Source of the DNA: Candidatus Anaerotignum merdipullorum
GTDB taxonomy: Bacteria > Bacillota > Clostridia > Lachnospirales > Anaerotignaceae
Direction of reading: 5' to 3'
Assembly (NCBI GenBank): GCA_019115165.1
Contig: DXEB01000061.1
Coordinates: 1 to 55,885 of the forward strand
Length of the DNA: 55,885 nucleotides
Position 1 is the first letter of the stretch; each line of letters begins with the position of its first letter. A program made the position numbers and the translations under genes. This document shows positions 44,301 through 52,750 of the stretch, in pieces. The notes below the pieces were generated by a model. The model had not been told where the DNA came from. It did no database searches and saw only the letters and a list, made by a program, of their open reading frames with translations.

Positions 44301-44782
44301 GCATTACGGATCCCACCGTTTCCATCTCTTCGGAAATGACAGCAGAACAATTGGCAGAACTGTTATACGGAAAACTGCAAATGTCGGGCTTATTATTGGA
44401 AAATACCGCCGTCATCCAAGGGATGGATCATGTCTTTATTGAGGAAAAGACAGGCGGGCTCTCTTTTGCCGCATCCGCGATTGTCCCTCTGAAATATACG
44501 AAAAAAGGCGTACCTACCGCTGCTTCTTCCCTCGCTACAGAAGCGCAGTACCGCGCCTTGATGGATTTCACCGTACAGCGGGCAGCACAAATCGGTGAGC
44601 AAATGAAAGCCGGTGTAATCCTGCCATCTCCTTACCGCAGGCAGGATATGACGCCGTGCAATTATTGCCCATACACATCCATCTGCCGATATGATTATGC
44701 GGAGCATCCTGATTATCGCGACTTAAAACCCATAGACAAAGAAACATTCTGGGCAAAAATCATTCCCAGAGAAAAGGAGTAA
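41372..44782 (+). CDS. addB: ATP-dependent helicase/nuclease subunit B (AddB)
   Basis: The 1136-residue nuclease and Chi-recognition subunit of AddAB, which resects double-strand breaks. The N-terminus carries the Walker A loop GAAGTGKT (8-15). The C-terminal nuclease domain has LRGKIDRVDM and IIDYKSGNK (catalytic Asp/Lys), and cysteines for the 4Fe-4S cluster in ASCPFAYF near 770 and CNYCPYTSIC near 1095. Full length for the family. AAAGGAGG precedes the ATG. The addA partner, usually directly downstream in clostridia, is not in this window; a YiiD-like gene follows instead with 3 bp spacing. Confidence 0.95.
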   Translation: MALRLLIGAAGTGKTQFCMQEIIAAQNRHIGRQILLVPEQFTSQAERDLTLQTQAKGILTAEVLSFGRFAYQVFSRFGMDKTIPLGDVGKQMALQKILLERKEEISYFRHVMDKTGFVEQLGMTLTECFQYCISPERLAQLANHPGLSHAAQEKCREVSLIYQNYLAFLSQDYLTGEESLTLLTEKLRHAEHFQDTELWLDGFYGFTPQEYGVLGQLLRLCSRVTVTLPMDSASYYAPSLPPFAPFYEPHRTKQTLLSLAQTEGIAVESPIFLQTNRRVRSSGLRFLEQNYFYGYHKTSPSSDGLHIASCATKHSEIQYTAGKIISLVRDHGLRYRDIAIVTNAMDVYEKSLAGILQEYGIPCFFDARRNISTHPLMALVQGLLDTLIYDFRYTHVFSYLKSGLTPLSQEDMDVLENYVLAYGIKGYKWKKELWSAGFSADEQAEQNYLNDLRRQVMEPFSPWLSRKRTKSYPLREMVQDLLTQLDTLGVAERLNQQAELLRLSGNVTKAEEHRQVWNLLMQVLEKAVDIFGDLPVSLETFAKILTAGLEKSSMGLIPPTADRLIVGDIARTHLPNIRVLFVLGVNDGILPAPVQSQGVFTDTEREALTQIGVELTANGKRQLFEEQFLIYRCLSKPSDALYLTYANGDTEGKAMFPSSLITRIHRMYPALVVETDPSVPLSDMTPTACFHLLGQQMRTHVSAHPMEPLWQDIYSFFATQPAWHARLDLLKRGFVAKGKETQLSAKTAKLLYGKNILSSVSRLERFASCPFAYFAEYGLKAKERPLYQLHTPDLGNLFHQILEQFSTALSSDGISWQDLDQAQTHRRMELAVDAAAPQLGNEILMDSAANRYLIQRLKRIAKRAGWTLVRHIQSGSFLPSGYEVGFGPHEALPPILIGMKDGSKLILRGKIDRVDMMDAEGKTYVKIIDYKSGNKTFRFQDVYYGLQLQLLLYMDAYLKHLQHSHPDCHPGGVFYFRITDPTVSISSEMTAEQLAELLYGKLQMSGLLLENTAVIQGMDHVFIEEKTGGLSFAASAIVPLKYTKKGVPTAASSLATEAQYRALMDFTVQRAAQIGEQMKAGVILPSPYRRQDMTPCNYCPYTSICRYDYAEHPDYRDLKPIDKETFWAKIIPREKE

Positions 44783-44785
44783 CAG

Positions 44786-45760
44786 ATGCAGATTCGACAA
44801 GAAACCCCTCAGGATTTTATTGAAGTTTACCATTTGATCAAAACCGCTTTTGACAACGCAGAACATCGGGACGGCACAGAACAGGATTTGGTCGTACTGC
44901 TGCGCAAAAGTCCGGCATTTCGTCCGGAACTATCCCTGGTAGCAGAAGAAAACGGTGTTTTATACGGCTATCTGCTGTTTACAGAAGTCCAAATAGGCAG
45001 CCGTACCGCGCTGGCCCTTGCCCCACTTGCCGTATTGCCCTGTGCACAAAAGCAGGGCATCGGTCAAGCACTCATGGAGTACGGACACCGTATTGCCAAA
45101 TCTCTCGGCTATCAGATGTGCATTGTCCTGGGCAGTGAAACCTATTATCCCAAAGCCGGCTATGTTCCCGCTTCCCGCTTCGGGATCCGCTGTCCGTTTG
45201 ACGATGTACCAGATGCAAATTTTATGGCGCTTCCGCTCACACCAACACAAGCAGATTGGAACGGCGTTGTTGTATATGACAACGCATTTACAGCGGTATC
45301 CCTGCTGCAGCCGGATACACAAGCCCATGCTTTTACCCACTTTTTGCATACGAATATCCCACTGACTGCCGCCATGGAAATACAAACCTTGATCTATGGA
45401 AAGGAAAAAGTGGTGCTTTCCGTCCCACTCGCACCCAACCAAAATGACAAACATACCGGATTCGGCGGCAGCATTAGTTGTCTGGCAACTGTTTGCGGCT
45501 GGTCTGTTATGTATGCCAATTTTCATGATCTGCTGCCAGAAGGCAAAATTGTGGTACAAAAAAGTGAAATGCAATATTTCACGCCCATCACCGATGATTT
45601 CCGCGCAGAATGCATCTGCCCCACGGAATCGGAAAGACAGCATTTGCTGCAATCCTATCAAATGCGGGGAAAGGGCAAAACCACTCTGCAAATTCATTGC
45701 TACTGCCAGGATACCTTAGCGGCATCCATGCAAAGCACCTATTTTATTACGCAGCCATAA
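44786..45760 (+). CDS. GNAT acetyltransferase-thioesterase fusion (YiiD-like)
   Basis: A 324-residue two-domain protein. Residues 1-165 are a GNAT N-acetyltransferase (LAPLAVLPCAQKQGIGQALME is the acetyl-CoA loop, split as LAPLAVLP and KQGIGQALM; then LGSETYYPKAGY). Residues about 175-324 match the YiiD_C hot-dog thioesterase-like domain (KHTGFGGSISCLATVCGWS). The same order and nearly the same length (about 329) are known in E. coli YiiD, which has been linked to initiating fatty-acid synthesis. GGAG overlapping the addB stop shows tight coupling. Function here is inferred from that relation. Confidence 0.82.
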   Translation: MQIRQETPQDFIEVYHLIKTAFDNAEHRDGTEQDLVVLLRKSPAFRPELSLVAEENGVLYGYLLFTEVQIGSRTALALAPLAVLPCAQKQGIGQALMEYGHRIAKSLGYQMCIVLGSETYYPKAGYVPASRFGIRCPFDDVPDANFMALPLTPTQADWNGVVVYDNAFTAVSLLQPDTQAHAFTHFLHTNIPLTAAMEIQTLIYGKEKVVLSVPLAPNQNDKHTGFGGSISCLATVCGWSVMYANFHDLLPEGKIVVQKSEMQYFTPITDDFRAECICPTESERQHLLQSYQMRGKGKTTLQIHCYCQDTLAASMQSTYFITQP

Positions 45761-45776
45761 AACATATCTTGCTCCA

Positions 45777-46112
45777 TCAAACAAGAGGTTCTATACAGCT
45801 ATCCCGCCGATTGTTTTTGTAAAAACCGCTTAGACATTCTAAGGAACAAAGCCCGTGCAATTCCACTCTCCAATGGATTACACGGGTTTTGTCTTCTTGA
45901 AAAATCCGATACCGCAAGGGATAATCCAGCAAAGGAATCCTGCGCTGTCCTTGCTGTTCCATTCCTTCCTCCAGACTGATTTGCAACATCCGGCTTTCTC
46001 TTTTATTGGATGATCCTCCAAAGAACAACCGTTGATGTTCTCCCGTATCTGTACCGAGTAATTCTCCCTGCTCCAAGTCCATATCGCATTCACATAGCAG
46101 GCACAAGATCAT
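45777..46112 (-). CDS. Doubtful hypothetical ORF
   Basis: A 111-residue open frame from ATG 46110-46112, reading MILCLLCECDMDLEQGELLG and ending CLSGFYKNNRRDSCIEPLV. Composition is protein-like (mid part IPLLDYPLRYRIFQED), but there is no ribosome site, the frame has no better start upstream, and a plus-strand terminator-like hairpin (45852-45890) overlaps it. It could be a decayed gene. No family recognised. Confidence 0.3.
   Translation of the reverse strand: MILCLLCECDMDLEQGELLGTDTGEHQRLFFGGSSNKRESRMLQISLEEGMEQQGQRRIPLLDYPLRYRIFQEDKTRVIHWRVELHGLCSLECLSGFYKNNRRDSCIEPLV
45852..45890 (+). terminator. Likely terminator of the addB operon
   Basis: CCCGTG (45852-45857) pairs with CACGGG (45881-45886), with inner pairs around CCA/TGG, followed by TTTT. 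About 90 nt past the YiiD-like stop. Confidence 0.6.
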
Positions 46113-46281
46113 GCCCAACCAAAAAACAGTTCTCTTCCCTAGATTGGAACAACATCCATACAGTATATTGTTTCAGGAACGAAATATGAGAACAATACAG
46201 TTTTTGCCCCTCCTTTCTCTATCTGCACGATTTGCCGCAATCCATTTACTATGCAAAAACCATTCTCCTTTTTTCATCAAA

Positions 46282-46326
46282 AAAAGCCAAGAGACCACCG
46301 GAATCAATCCGGCACTTTCTTGGCTC
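46282..46326 (-). terminator. Terminator of the ruvAB operon
   Basis: Minus strand: AGCCAAGAA and TCTTGGCT with an inner CCGGA/TCCGG stem, then T7. The remaining part of 45761-46392 shows no clear gene apart from the doubtful ORF. Confidence 0.85.
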
Positions 46327-46392
46327 CTCTGATGTTCTGCGTTTTTCATAGACAGCAATTCGTTTATATTTGCAGCGTGCTACATCTCTTTC

Positions 46393-46656
46393 TCAGAACT
46401 TTTCCCAATACTGCTTTACACGATCTTCTTCCAGCGCGTCCATGTAAGCATCTGCAATTTCAAAAATTTCTTCTTCATCCCGAATCTGAAAATAGGGCTT
46501 TCCACCCACTGTCATCAAATCCTTATGCCTGCCCTGATGCGCTTTCGTCCATTGAAAAAACTCTGTTTCCCATCGCTGTGCAATGCCAGCAGCATCTTCA
46601 TAACACAGCAATTCCTCTTTCACCTGTTCCACCAATTCCCGAATGGGCATCTTCAT
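46393..46656 (-). CDS. Small hypothetical protein coupled to ruvB
   Basis: An 87-residue, acidic, mostly helical protein ([20 protein letters not shown]; later [17 protein letters not shown]) with no family I recognise. Its ATG (46654-46656) overlaps the ruvB stop, and AAAGGAG lies about 11 nt upstream inside ruvB, so it is translationally coupled. Last gene of the ruvA-ruvB transcript before a strong terminator. Its position suggests co-expression with Holliday junction processing; function unknown. Confidence 0.75.
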   Translation of the reverse strand: MKMPIRELVEQVKEELLCYEDAAGIAQRWETEFFQWTKAHQGRHKDLMTVGGKPYFQIRDEEEIFEIADAYMDALEEDRVKQYWEKF

Positions 46657-47687
46657 CCGTTTGAAACTCCTTTCCCTTCCTGCGGATATGGCAATCCAAA
46701 ATGGTCATATCCCCGCTTCGTTACCATTCTTCCTCTGGGTGTGCGCTGAATATATCCCAGCTGCAGCAGATAAGGCTCATACACATCCTCTATCGTCTCT
46801 GATTCCTCATTGATGGATGCCGCTAAGGTATCCAATCCCACCGGTTTTCCATCAAATTTGTCAATCATCGCCATCAGCATTTTTCGATCAATATAATCCA
46901 ATCCCATCTTATCTACTTCCAGAAGGTCCAACGCAAACCGCGCCACTTCCCCGGATATCTTTCCGTCATACTTTACCTGCGCAAAATCCCGCACGCGTTT
47001 GAGCAGACGATTCGCAATCCGCGGTGTGCCTCTGGAACGGCGTGCAATTTCTTCTGCCCCCTCTTCTTCCAGTGTCACCTGCAGCACTTCTGCCGAACGC
47101 AGCAAAATTTCTTTCAGCTGTGTCACTTGATATGGTTCCAAACGCTGTACTACGCCAAACCGATCCCGCAGAGGTGCTGTTAACAACCCGATGCGTGTCG
47201 TTGCGCCAATTAACGTAAATTTCGGCAAATCCAGCCGCACCGATCGAGCGCCTGCTCCTTTTCCAATCATAATGTCAATGACATAATCTTCCATAGCGGG
47301 GTATAAAATTTCTTCAATCATCCGATTCAAGCGATGGATCTCATCAATAAACAAAATATCGCCTTCATTCAGACTGCTCAACACCGCCGCCATATCTCCG
47401 GGGCGTTCAATGGCAGGACCGGATGTGGTTTTAATCCGCACTCCCATTTCATTGGCAATGATATTGGACAGCGTAGTTTTTCCCAATCCCGGCGGTCCAT
47501 ACAATAACACATGATCCAGCGCTTCTCCGCGCTGTTTTGCCGCTTCCATAAAAATGCGTAGATTTTCTTTAATACCATCCTGTCCGATATAATGTTCCAA
47601 TCGTTCCGGGCGCAGCTTTGGCTCGAAATCCCGATCCTCCTCCCGCATACCCGCCGTAATGATTCGTCTGTTCTCCAAAATCTCCAC
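46653..47687 (-). CDS. ruvB: Holliday junction branch migration helicase RuvB
   Basis: A 344-residue AAA+ motor that drives branch migration with Ruv[24 protein letters not shown] marks the N-terminus (split as [12 protein letters not shown] and YIGQD); Walker A is [12 protein letters not shown] near 60, Walker [11 protein letters not shown] near 112, sensor 1 [18 protein letters not shown] and sensor 2 [20 protein letters not shown] in the small domain; a winged helix ends the protein. The start is GTG at 47685-47687, giving the normal N-terminus but with only a weak ribosome site, so it may depend on translation of ruvA 10 bp upstream. Confidence 0.96.
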   Translation of the reverse strand: MEILENRRIITAGMREEDRDFEPKLRPERLEHYIGQDGIKENLRIFMEAAKQRGEALDHVLLYGPPGLGKTTLSNIIANEMGVRIKTTSGPAIERPGDMAAVLSSLNEGDILFIDEIHRLNRMIEEILYPAMEDYVIDIMIGKGAGARSVRLDLPKFTLIGATTRIGLLTAPLRDRFGVVQRLEPYQVTQLKEILLRSAEVLQVTLEEEGAEEIARRSRGTPRIANRLLKRVRDFAQVKYDGKISGEVARFALDLLEVDKMGLDYIDRKMLMAMIDKFDGKPVGLDTLAASINEESETIEDVYEPYLLQLGYIQRTPRGRMVTKRGYDHFGLPYPQEGKGVSNG

Positions 47688-47697
47688 CTGTTTCTAT

Positions 47698-48303
47698 CTA
47701 AAATGCTGACATTTTCTGCAAAGCGGCTTTCAAAATTTCCTCTGTTGTCATTTCTTCTGTCGCTACGGCATTAACCACTTTCGCTGCCTCACTGCGGGTA
47801 TATCCCAACGCAGTCAATGCATCCATCGCTTCCCATTTTGCCCCTGCCTGACTGGATGGCGCCGCTGTCTGAACTTCCATCTCCATCGCAATGGCGTCAG
47901 CCGTCTGAAATTTATCTTTTAACTCCAAGATCACTCTTTGTGCCGTTTTTCGTCCTACTCCTGGTGCCTTTGACAAGGTTTTCACGTCATCAGAAAGCAC
48001 CGCCAATATCATTTCCTGGGGCGTCAGATGTGCCAAAAATCCCAGCGCGCTTTTGGGACCTACTCCAGTTACCCCAATAAGCCGATGGAACAACTCCAAT
48101 TCTTCCATAGACGAAAATCCATATAACGCAATGCCATCCTCTTTGGTGTGCAAAAACGTATGAATTTTCACCTCTTCTCCTACTTCCGGCAGCGCCGTCA
48201 GCGTTGTTGCCGAAACAAAAATTTGATAGCCTAGACCGCCTGCTTCCACAATCACATATCCATTTCCACGCTGCGCCAGACTGCCTCTGATATAAGAAAT
48301 CAT
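47698..48303 (-). CDS. ruvA: Holliday junction branch migration protein RuvA
   Basis: A 201-residue DNA-binding subunit forming tetramers on four-way junctions. It has the N-terminal OB fold (MISYIRGSLAQRGNGYVIVE, then TFLHTKEDGIALYGF), two helix-hairpin-helix motifs (IGVTGVGPKSALGFLAHL near 72 and LSKAPGVGRKTAQRVILELKD near 108) and the C-terminal RuvB-binding three-helix domain (DALTALGYTRSEAAKVV). The start at 48303 follows AGGAAGG; the frame is open further upstream without support. It is followed by ruvB. ruvC is absent, as usual in Firmicutes, where RecU serves. Confidence 0.95.
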   Translation of the reverse strand: MISYIRGSLAQRGNGYVIVEAGGLGYQIFVSATTLTALPEVGEEVKIHTFLHTKEDGIALYGFSSMEELELFHRLIGVTGVGPKSALGFLAHLTPQEMILAVLSDDVKTLSKAPGVGRKTAQRVILELKDKFQTADAIAMEMEVQTAAPSSQAGAKWEAMDALTALGYTRSEAAKVVNAVATEEMTTEEILKAALQKMSAF

Positions 48304-48451
48304 ATCTGCCTTCCTCCTATTATCTTTTTTATTATAAAGGAGAGCAGGAAAAAGGGCAAGCCTACGAAGAAAATATGTTCGTCTTTTTATCAAGCCATAG
48401 AAAAGGAGCTTCTCCAGATGCCCCAAGAAACTCCCTCCTCTATTCCATTTT

Positions 48452-49405
48452 CTATTGCCGCCCCTCCATGGGTTCTGCCGCTTCTTCCGATTTTGATGCT
48501 TCTTCATGGGGCGAACGCAGACTCATCAGCAATACTGTACCCAGAATTAACGCAAATCCTAATAAATCAATCCATTGGAATTGAGAACCTAAAAATAGGA
48601 ACGAAACCACAATCGCCGTGACCGGTTCCACTGTTGCCAGCAAACTTCCCATAAATGGTCCTACCATACTAACACCTTTCAAATATAAGGAAAACGCAAT
48701 TGCTGTACCAATCACAATGACACCCAGCAAACATACAATCGTCTCTTGGTCGATCACTACACTGACCGCCCAAGGTCGTACCACCGCAGACAGCATGATC
48801 CCTGCAAAGAGCATCCCATAACCGACGATGATATATACCCCGTATTTCCGCAGAATCTCTGCCGCCAAAAGATTATACAGCGCTGCGCCTACTGCAGAAG
48901 CCAACCCAAAAAACAGTGCTTGTTCCGTCAGCAGCATATTATGTATATTCCCATGGGTACTCAGCAGAAAAACGCCGAATATAGCGGCTGCAACCGCAAA
49001 CACTTCGAACACTCTGGGCAGCCTTGGTTTGCGCAGACACACATACATCAAAATAACTGTCGGCGCAAGAGATTGAAGTACCGTTGCCGTCCCAGCATTG
49101 GAATGTTGTACTGCAGCAAAATAGGTATATTGACAAAAGAGCATTCCGCATGCAGAAAAAATCAAAAGTTTTTTCAAATCCGCACGTTGTCGGAATACCT
49201 CATGCATTCGCTCTTTTCCCTGATGAATATATCCAATCAACAGCAGCAGTATCCCTGCCGACAGCAATCGAATGGATACCAGCCACTCTGCCGTCACACC
49301 CTTTTCCTGAAACATATATTGTCCAAAACAGCCGGAAATACCCCAACAGATCCCACCTGCGATTGTCAGCAAAACTCCGCTTTTTTTTATCTTTTGTTTT
49401 TCCAT
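48452..49405 (-). CDS. EamA/DMT-superfamily transporter
   Basis: A 317-residue membrane protein with ten helices in two EamA repeats. Signs: IAGGICWGISGCFGQYMF at the start, FSACGMLFCQYTYFAAVQHSNAGTATVLQSLAP (split as QYTYFAAVQHSNAG and ATVLQSLAP) near 85-105, and the second-repeat end GSLLATVEPVTAIVVSFLFLG near 265. DMT exporters of this kind expel amino acids or metabolites; substrate unknown. The ATG at 49405 has AAGGAG 8 nt upstream. The C-terminal tail is acidic (HEEASKSEEAAEPMEG). A TTGTAG-17-TATAAT promoter precedes it. Confidence 0.88.
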   Translation of the reverse strand: MEKQKIKKSGVLLTIAGGICWGISGCFGQYMFQEKGVTAEWLVSIRLLSAGILLLLIGYIHQGKERMHEVFRQRADLKKLLIFSACGMLFCQYTYFAAVQHSNAGTATVLQSLAPTVILMYVCLRKPRLPRVFEVFAVAAAIFGVFLLSTHGNIHNMLLTEQALFFGLASAVGAALYNLLAAEILRKYGVYIIVGYGMLFAGIMLSAVVRPWAVSVVIDQETIVCLLGVIVIGTAIAFSLYLKGVSMVGPFMGSLLATVEPVTAIVVSFLFLGSQFQWIDLLGFALILGTVLLMSLRSPHEEASKSEEAAEPMEGRQ

Positions 49406-49441
49406 TCTCCTGACTCCTTCTTGTTTTTTCACCATGCACCT

Positions 49442-49470
49442 ATTATACGACACAGATCCAGTTCCTACAA
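49442..49470 (-). promoter_or_regulatory. Putative promoter of the DMT transporter gene
   Basis: Minus strand: TTGTAG (49465-49470), 17 bp, TATAAT (49442-49447). About 35 nt to the ATG. Confidence 0.6.
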
Positions 49471-49606
49471 GCAAGAAGAAAAAGATTTTCGTCTGTCTGC
49501 AATTCCTGTGCTTTGGTTCCTCGTTTCCCGAATATCCCTTTTCGCATACCAACAGTCCTGCCGATTGGAAAATTGCCTCAAATCTAAAAAATCTCGCTGT
49601 CTCATA

Positions 49607-49663
49607 CAAAAAACATCCAGAAGCAAATTCTGTTTCATCAAAATCTGCTCTCTGGATGTTTAT
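49607..49663 (-). terminator. Terminator of the threonine ammonia-lyase gene
   Basis: Minus strand: AAACATCCAGA pairs with TCTGGATGTTT, with an inner AGCA..TGCT stem, then T6. It lies about 130 nt past the stop. The rest of 49406-49794 holds only the DMT promoter. Confidence 0.85.
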
Positions 49664-49794
49664 TTCTTCTATCTTTCCTAATCTGGCAGTATTCTTTCCG
49701 TCTTTTCAACCATATCTACGTTTCTGCCGTTTTGCGTAAACCCGCTTGCTACCGGCTTTCGCTCTGCCTCTTTGTTCTGAGATAAAGCGCAGTC

Positions 49795-50988
49795 TTACAG
49801 CACTTCAAATCCTGCTGCTTTAATCGCTGCGATCATTTCATCGCTATGTTCTTTATTTCTAGTTTCTGCAACGATATCTACAATGCAGCTGCTTACTGCG
49901 ATATCTTTTACGATACGATCGTGATTTACACTGAAAATGTTTGCACCTGTTCCTGCAATTGCTGTCAGCAGCTGTGTCAGCTGACCGGGTTTATCCATTA
50001 CCATTACAGACAGCTTTGTAATTCTGCCGTTTGCCTGCAGTGCTTTATCTACAATACGATCCAGAACGGTTACGTCAACATTACCGCCGGATACTACGCA
50101 AACTGCTTTTTTGCCTTTGATATCAACTTTGTTATACATTGCTGCTGCAACAGATACCGCACCTGCGCCTTCTGCTACCATTTTATGTTTTTCAATCAGT
50201 TTCAGAATGGCAGAAGCGATTTCATCTTCTGTTACTGTTACAATTCCGTCTACATATTTCTGACACATTGCAAAAGTCAGATCGCCGGGCTGTTTTACAG
50301 CAATCCCATCTGCCATTGTGCTTACGGAAGCCAGTGTTTCAATTTTGCCGTCTCTGATGGAATTCAACATGGAAGGAGCGCCTGCTGCCTGTACACCATA
50401 TACTTTGCAGTTCGGATTGATCTGTTTTACAGCGAATGCAACACCGCTGATCAGTCCGCCGCCGCCGATAGGTACCAATACTACTTCTGCGTCTTTTACC
50501 TGTTCCATGATTTCCAGACCAACTGTACCCTGACCTGCGATGACATATTCGTCATTGAAAGGATGCAGGAAAGTGTATCCTTTTTCCTGTTGCAGTGCAG
50601 TTGCTTTTGCAGCAGCATCATCATATACACCAGGAACCAGCACTACTTCTGCGCCATAGCTTCTGGTTGCTTCTACTTTTGCCATCGGTGCGCCTTCCGG
50701 CATGCAGATGACAGCAGGAATCCCTTTTCTCTGTGCAGCCAAAGCAACGCCCTGTGCATGGTTACCAGCAGAGCAAGCAATGACACCTTTCTTGGCTTCT
50801 TCTTCTGTCAAGCTTGCTGTTTTGAAATAAGCGCCTCTCAGTTTGAAAGAGCCAGTTACCTGCATATTTTCACATTTAATGTAGACATCCGCATCGGGGT
50901 TGATGTATGTGGATTGAAATACGGGGGTCTTTCTAGCCACGCCATCCAGCACTTTTTTTGCATCCTGCAACATTTCCATTGTCAACAT
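49795..50988 (-). CDS. ilvA: Threonine ammonia-lyase
   Basis: A 397-residue PLP enzyme converting threonine (and serine) to 2-oxobutyrate (or pyruvate) and ammonia. PLP Lys is in GSFKLRGA near residue 49; the substrate loop is CSAGNHAQG near 74, the phosphate-binding glycines PIGGGGLISG near 177, and CVVSGGNVD near 305. A C-terminal ACT domain (about 325-397, ITKLSVMVMDKPGQLTQLL) suggests allosteric control. Size and single ACT domain fit the short TdcB/IlvA type common in clostridia; whether it is biosynthetic or catabolic is unclear, as no other ilv genes are near. AGGAG lies 10 nt before the ATG. No T-box was found upstream. Confidence 0.93.
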   Translation of the reverse strand: MLTMEMLQDAKKVLDGVARKTPVFQSTYINPDADVYIKCENMQVTGSFKLRGAYFKTASLTEEEAKKGVIACSAGNHAQGVALAAQRKGIPAVICMPEGAPMAKVEATRSYGAEVVLVPGVYDDAAAKATALQQEKGYTFLHPFNDEYVIAGQGTVGLEIMEQVKDAEVVLVPIGGGGLISGVAFAVKQINPNCKVYGVQAAGAPSMLNSIRDGKIETLASVSTMADGIAVKQPGDLTFAMCQKYVDGIVTVTEDEIASAILKLIEKHKMVAEGAGAVSVAAAMYNKVDIKGKKAVCVVSGGNVDVTVLDRIVDKALQANGRITKLSVMVMDKPGQLTQLLTAIAGTGANIFSVNHDRIVKDIAVSSCIVDIVAETRNKEHSDEMIAAIKAAGFEVL

Positions 50989-51447
50989 AACATAATCACT
51001 CCTGTAAAGTTTTTATCTCACAGACAAATGTAAATATTTGTCTTTCCATCAAGTACGCCTTTATTATAGCCCTCCTTTTTCCCAACGTCAATATGATTTT
51101 GTGATTTTTTTACCGATTTTTTCGAATTTTTCTTGATTTTTCCGTATTTCTCTCACTGAAAACCATCCATCCGTCATTGGCGCACCCCTTGTATACAGTT
51201 TGTCAAAAAGTACAGTTTCTATACATTTCTGTAGCTGTTCTGGATTGATTCCATTTAATTCTTTCTCTTTTCCTTTCTTTTCATTCCTCTGCTTTTGTCT
51301 CTTTTTTTCATTTTCTTTGTCAAAAAGAAAACAGATAAAAACGCCTTCCTTCTGAAGATGGTCACATGCTGTGTGCATGTACGCAGCTTCTCAAAGAAAA
51401 GCGTTTTGTTGTCGAATATCCTGCGCAAATATCTGCTATTGTTCTTC
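50989..51447. other. Intergenic stretch between clpX and ilvA
   Basis: About 460 bp. It contains the branched clpX terminator (51337-51407). A Lys-rich frame at 51088-51378 starts inside that hairpin with no ribosome site and is not accepted. Confidence 0.5.
51337..51407 (-). terminator. Branched terminator of clpX
   Basis: Minus strand: AAAACGC (51401-51407) pairs with GCGTTTT (51338-51344), enclosing GAGAAG/CTTC-rich pairs and a distal ACATGC/GCATGT hairpin; T5 follows. About 70 nt of structure, unusually large for a terminator. Confidence 0.65.
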
Positions 51448-52743
51448 TTATGAAGCCGTCATATTTTTTTCCGGCTTCTTCATCTGGCTGCCGTGCAGGG
51501 GTTTGCGATTCTCATTGTAGATATAAATCGGCTGGGCATTCCCTTCCACTACCTCTTTGGTAATAATGCATTTTTCCACATTCCGCTCCGTTGGAATTTC
51601 ATACATAATTGGATGAATGAATTCTTCCACAATGGAACGCAGCCCTCTGGCTCCAGTTTCCCGCTCCATCGCTTTATGGGCAATGGCACGAAGAGCATCT
51701 TCTTCAAATTCCAGTATCACATCATCCAATTCAAACAGATATTGATACTGCTTGGTCAGTGCGTTTTTCGGCTCTGTCAAAATATGCACAAATGCATCCT
51801 CATCCAGATTATCCAGCGTCACTACTACCGGCAGGCGCCCGATAAATTCCGGGATCAATCCATATTTCAACAAATCCTGCGGCATTAAACTTTGCAGCAA
51901 CTCATCATTGGTCTTATCCAATTTGCTATGCACATCTGCGCCAAAGCCGATCACTTTGTGTCCCATACGATTCTGGATGATCTTTTCAATTCCGCCAAAT
52001 GCACCGCCGCAGATAAACAAAATATTGGTGGTGTCAATCTGAATAAATTCCTGATGAGGATGTTTTCTGCCGCCCTGGGGAGGCACACTTGCCGTCGTCC
52101 CTTCCAGAATTTTCAACAGCGCCTGTTGGACGCCTTCTCCGCTGACATCGCGGGTAATGGATACATTTTCGGATTTCTTGGTAATCTTATCGATTTCATC
52201 GATATAAATAATCCCGCGCTCCGCTTTTTCAATATCATAATCTGCCGCTTGAATCAGCTTCAGCAATATATTTTCCACATCCTCGCCCACATAACCTGCT
52301 TCTGTCAAAGATGTGGCATCTGCAATAGCAAAAGGCACCTTCAACACTCTTGCCAGCGTCTGAGCCAATAATGTTTTTCCAGTACCAGTAGGTCCCACCA
52401 GCAGAATATTGCTTTTTTGCAGTTCCACACCGTCTGCTTTCACATTACGGAAAATCCGTTTATAATGATTGTACACTGCCACGGATAATGCGCGTTTGGC
52501 ACGATCCTGACCAATGACATACTGATCCAAAATCTCCTTAATCTCTTTGGGTTTCGGCAGTTCTTTCAACTCATCTTCTTTCGCCAGCGCATCATATTCT
52601 TCGTCAATAATGTCTGCGCAAAGGTCAATACACTCATCACAGATATACACATTAGGTCCGGCAATCAGTTTTTTCACCTGATCCTGTGTTTTGCCGCAAA
52701 AGGAACACCGTAATTTGTTAATCTCCTCATTTTTACCGGTCAT
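51448..52743 (-). CDS. clpX: ATP-dependent Clp protease ATP-binding subunit ClpX
   Basis: A 431-residue AAA+ unfoldase that feeds substrates to ClpP. N-terminal zinc-binding domain [12 protein letters not shown] followed by [10 protein letters not shown]; Walker [13 protein letters not shown] near 122; pore loop GYVGED near 155; Walker [11 protein letters not shown] near 183; IGF-type loop region and sensor 2 in TGARGLRSI near 365. The start at 52743 follows GGAGTGAG; an ATG 45 bp upstream lies within clpP. It starts 7 bp after the clpP stop, the usual order tig, clpP, clpX. Confidence 0.97.
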   Translation of the reverse strand: MTGKNEEINKLRCSFCGKTQDQVKKLIAGPNVYICDECIDLCADIIDEEYDALAKEDELKELPKPKEIKEILDQYVIGQDRAKRALSVAVYNHYKRIFRNVKADGVELQKSNILLVGPTGTGKTLLAQTLARVLKVPFAIADATSLTEAGYVGEDVENILLKLIQAADYDIEKAERGIIYIDEIDKITKKSENVSITRDVSGEGVQQALLKILEGTTASVPPQGGRKHPHQEFIQIDTTNILFICGGAFGGIEKIIQNRMGHKVIGFGADVHSKLDKTNDELLQSLMPQDLLKYGLIPEFIGRLPVVVTLDNLDEDAFVHILTEPKNALTKQYQYLFELDDVILEFEEDALRAIAHKAMERETGARGLRSIVEEFIHPIMYEIPTERNVEKCIITKEVVEGNAQPIYIYNENRKPLHGSQMKKPEKNMTAS

Positions 52744-52750
52744 TCCATTC

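Noticed and set aside
49846..51033. 395-codon plus-strand frame opposite threonine ammonia-lyase
   Set aside because: Cys/Tyr/Phe-rich shadow frame; the minus strand has all motifs of the PLP enzyme.
50989..51087. Possible T-box or riboswitch before the threonine ammonia-lyase gene
   Set aside because: The leader is short, without the T-box AGGGTGG core or a terminator/antiterminator pair.
51088..51378. 96-codon Lys/Glu-rich frame upstream of clpX's terminator
   Set aside because: Its ATG lies inside the clpX terminator hairpin, and there is no ribosome site.
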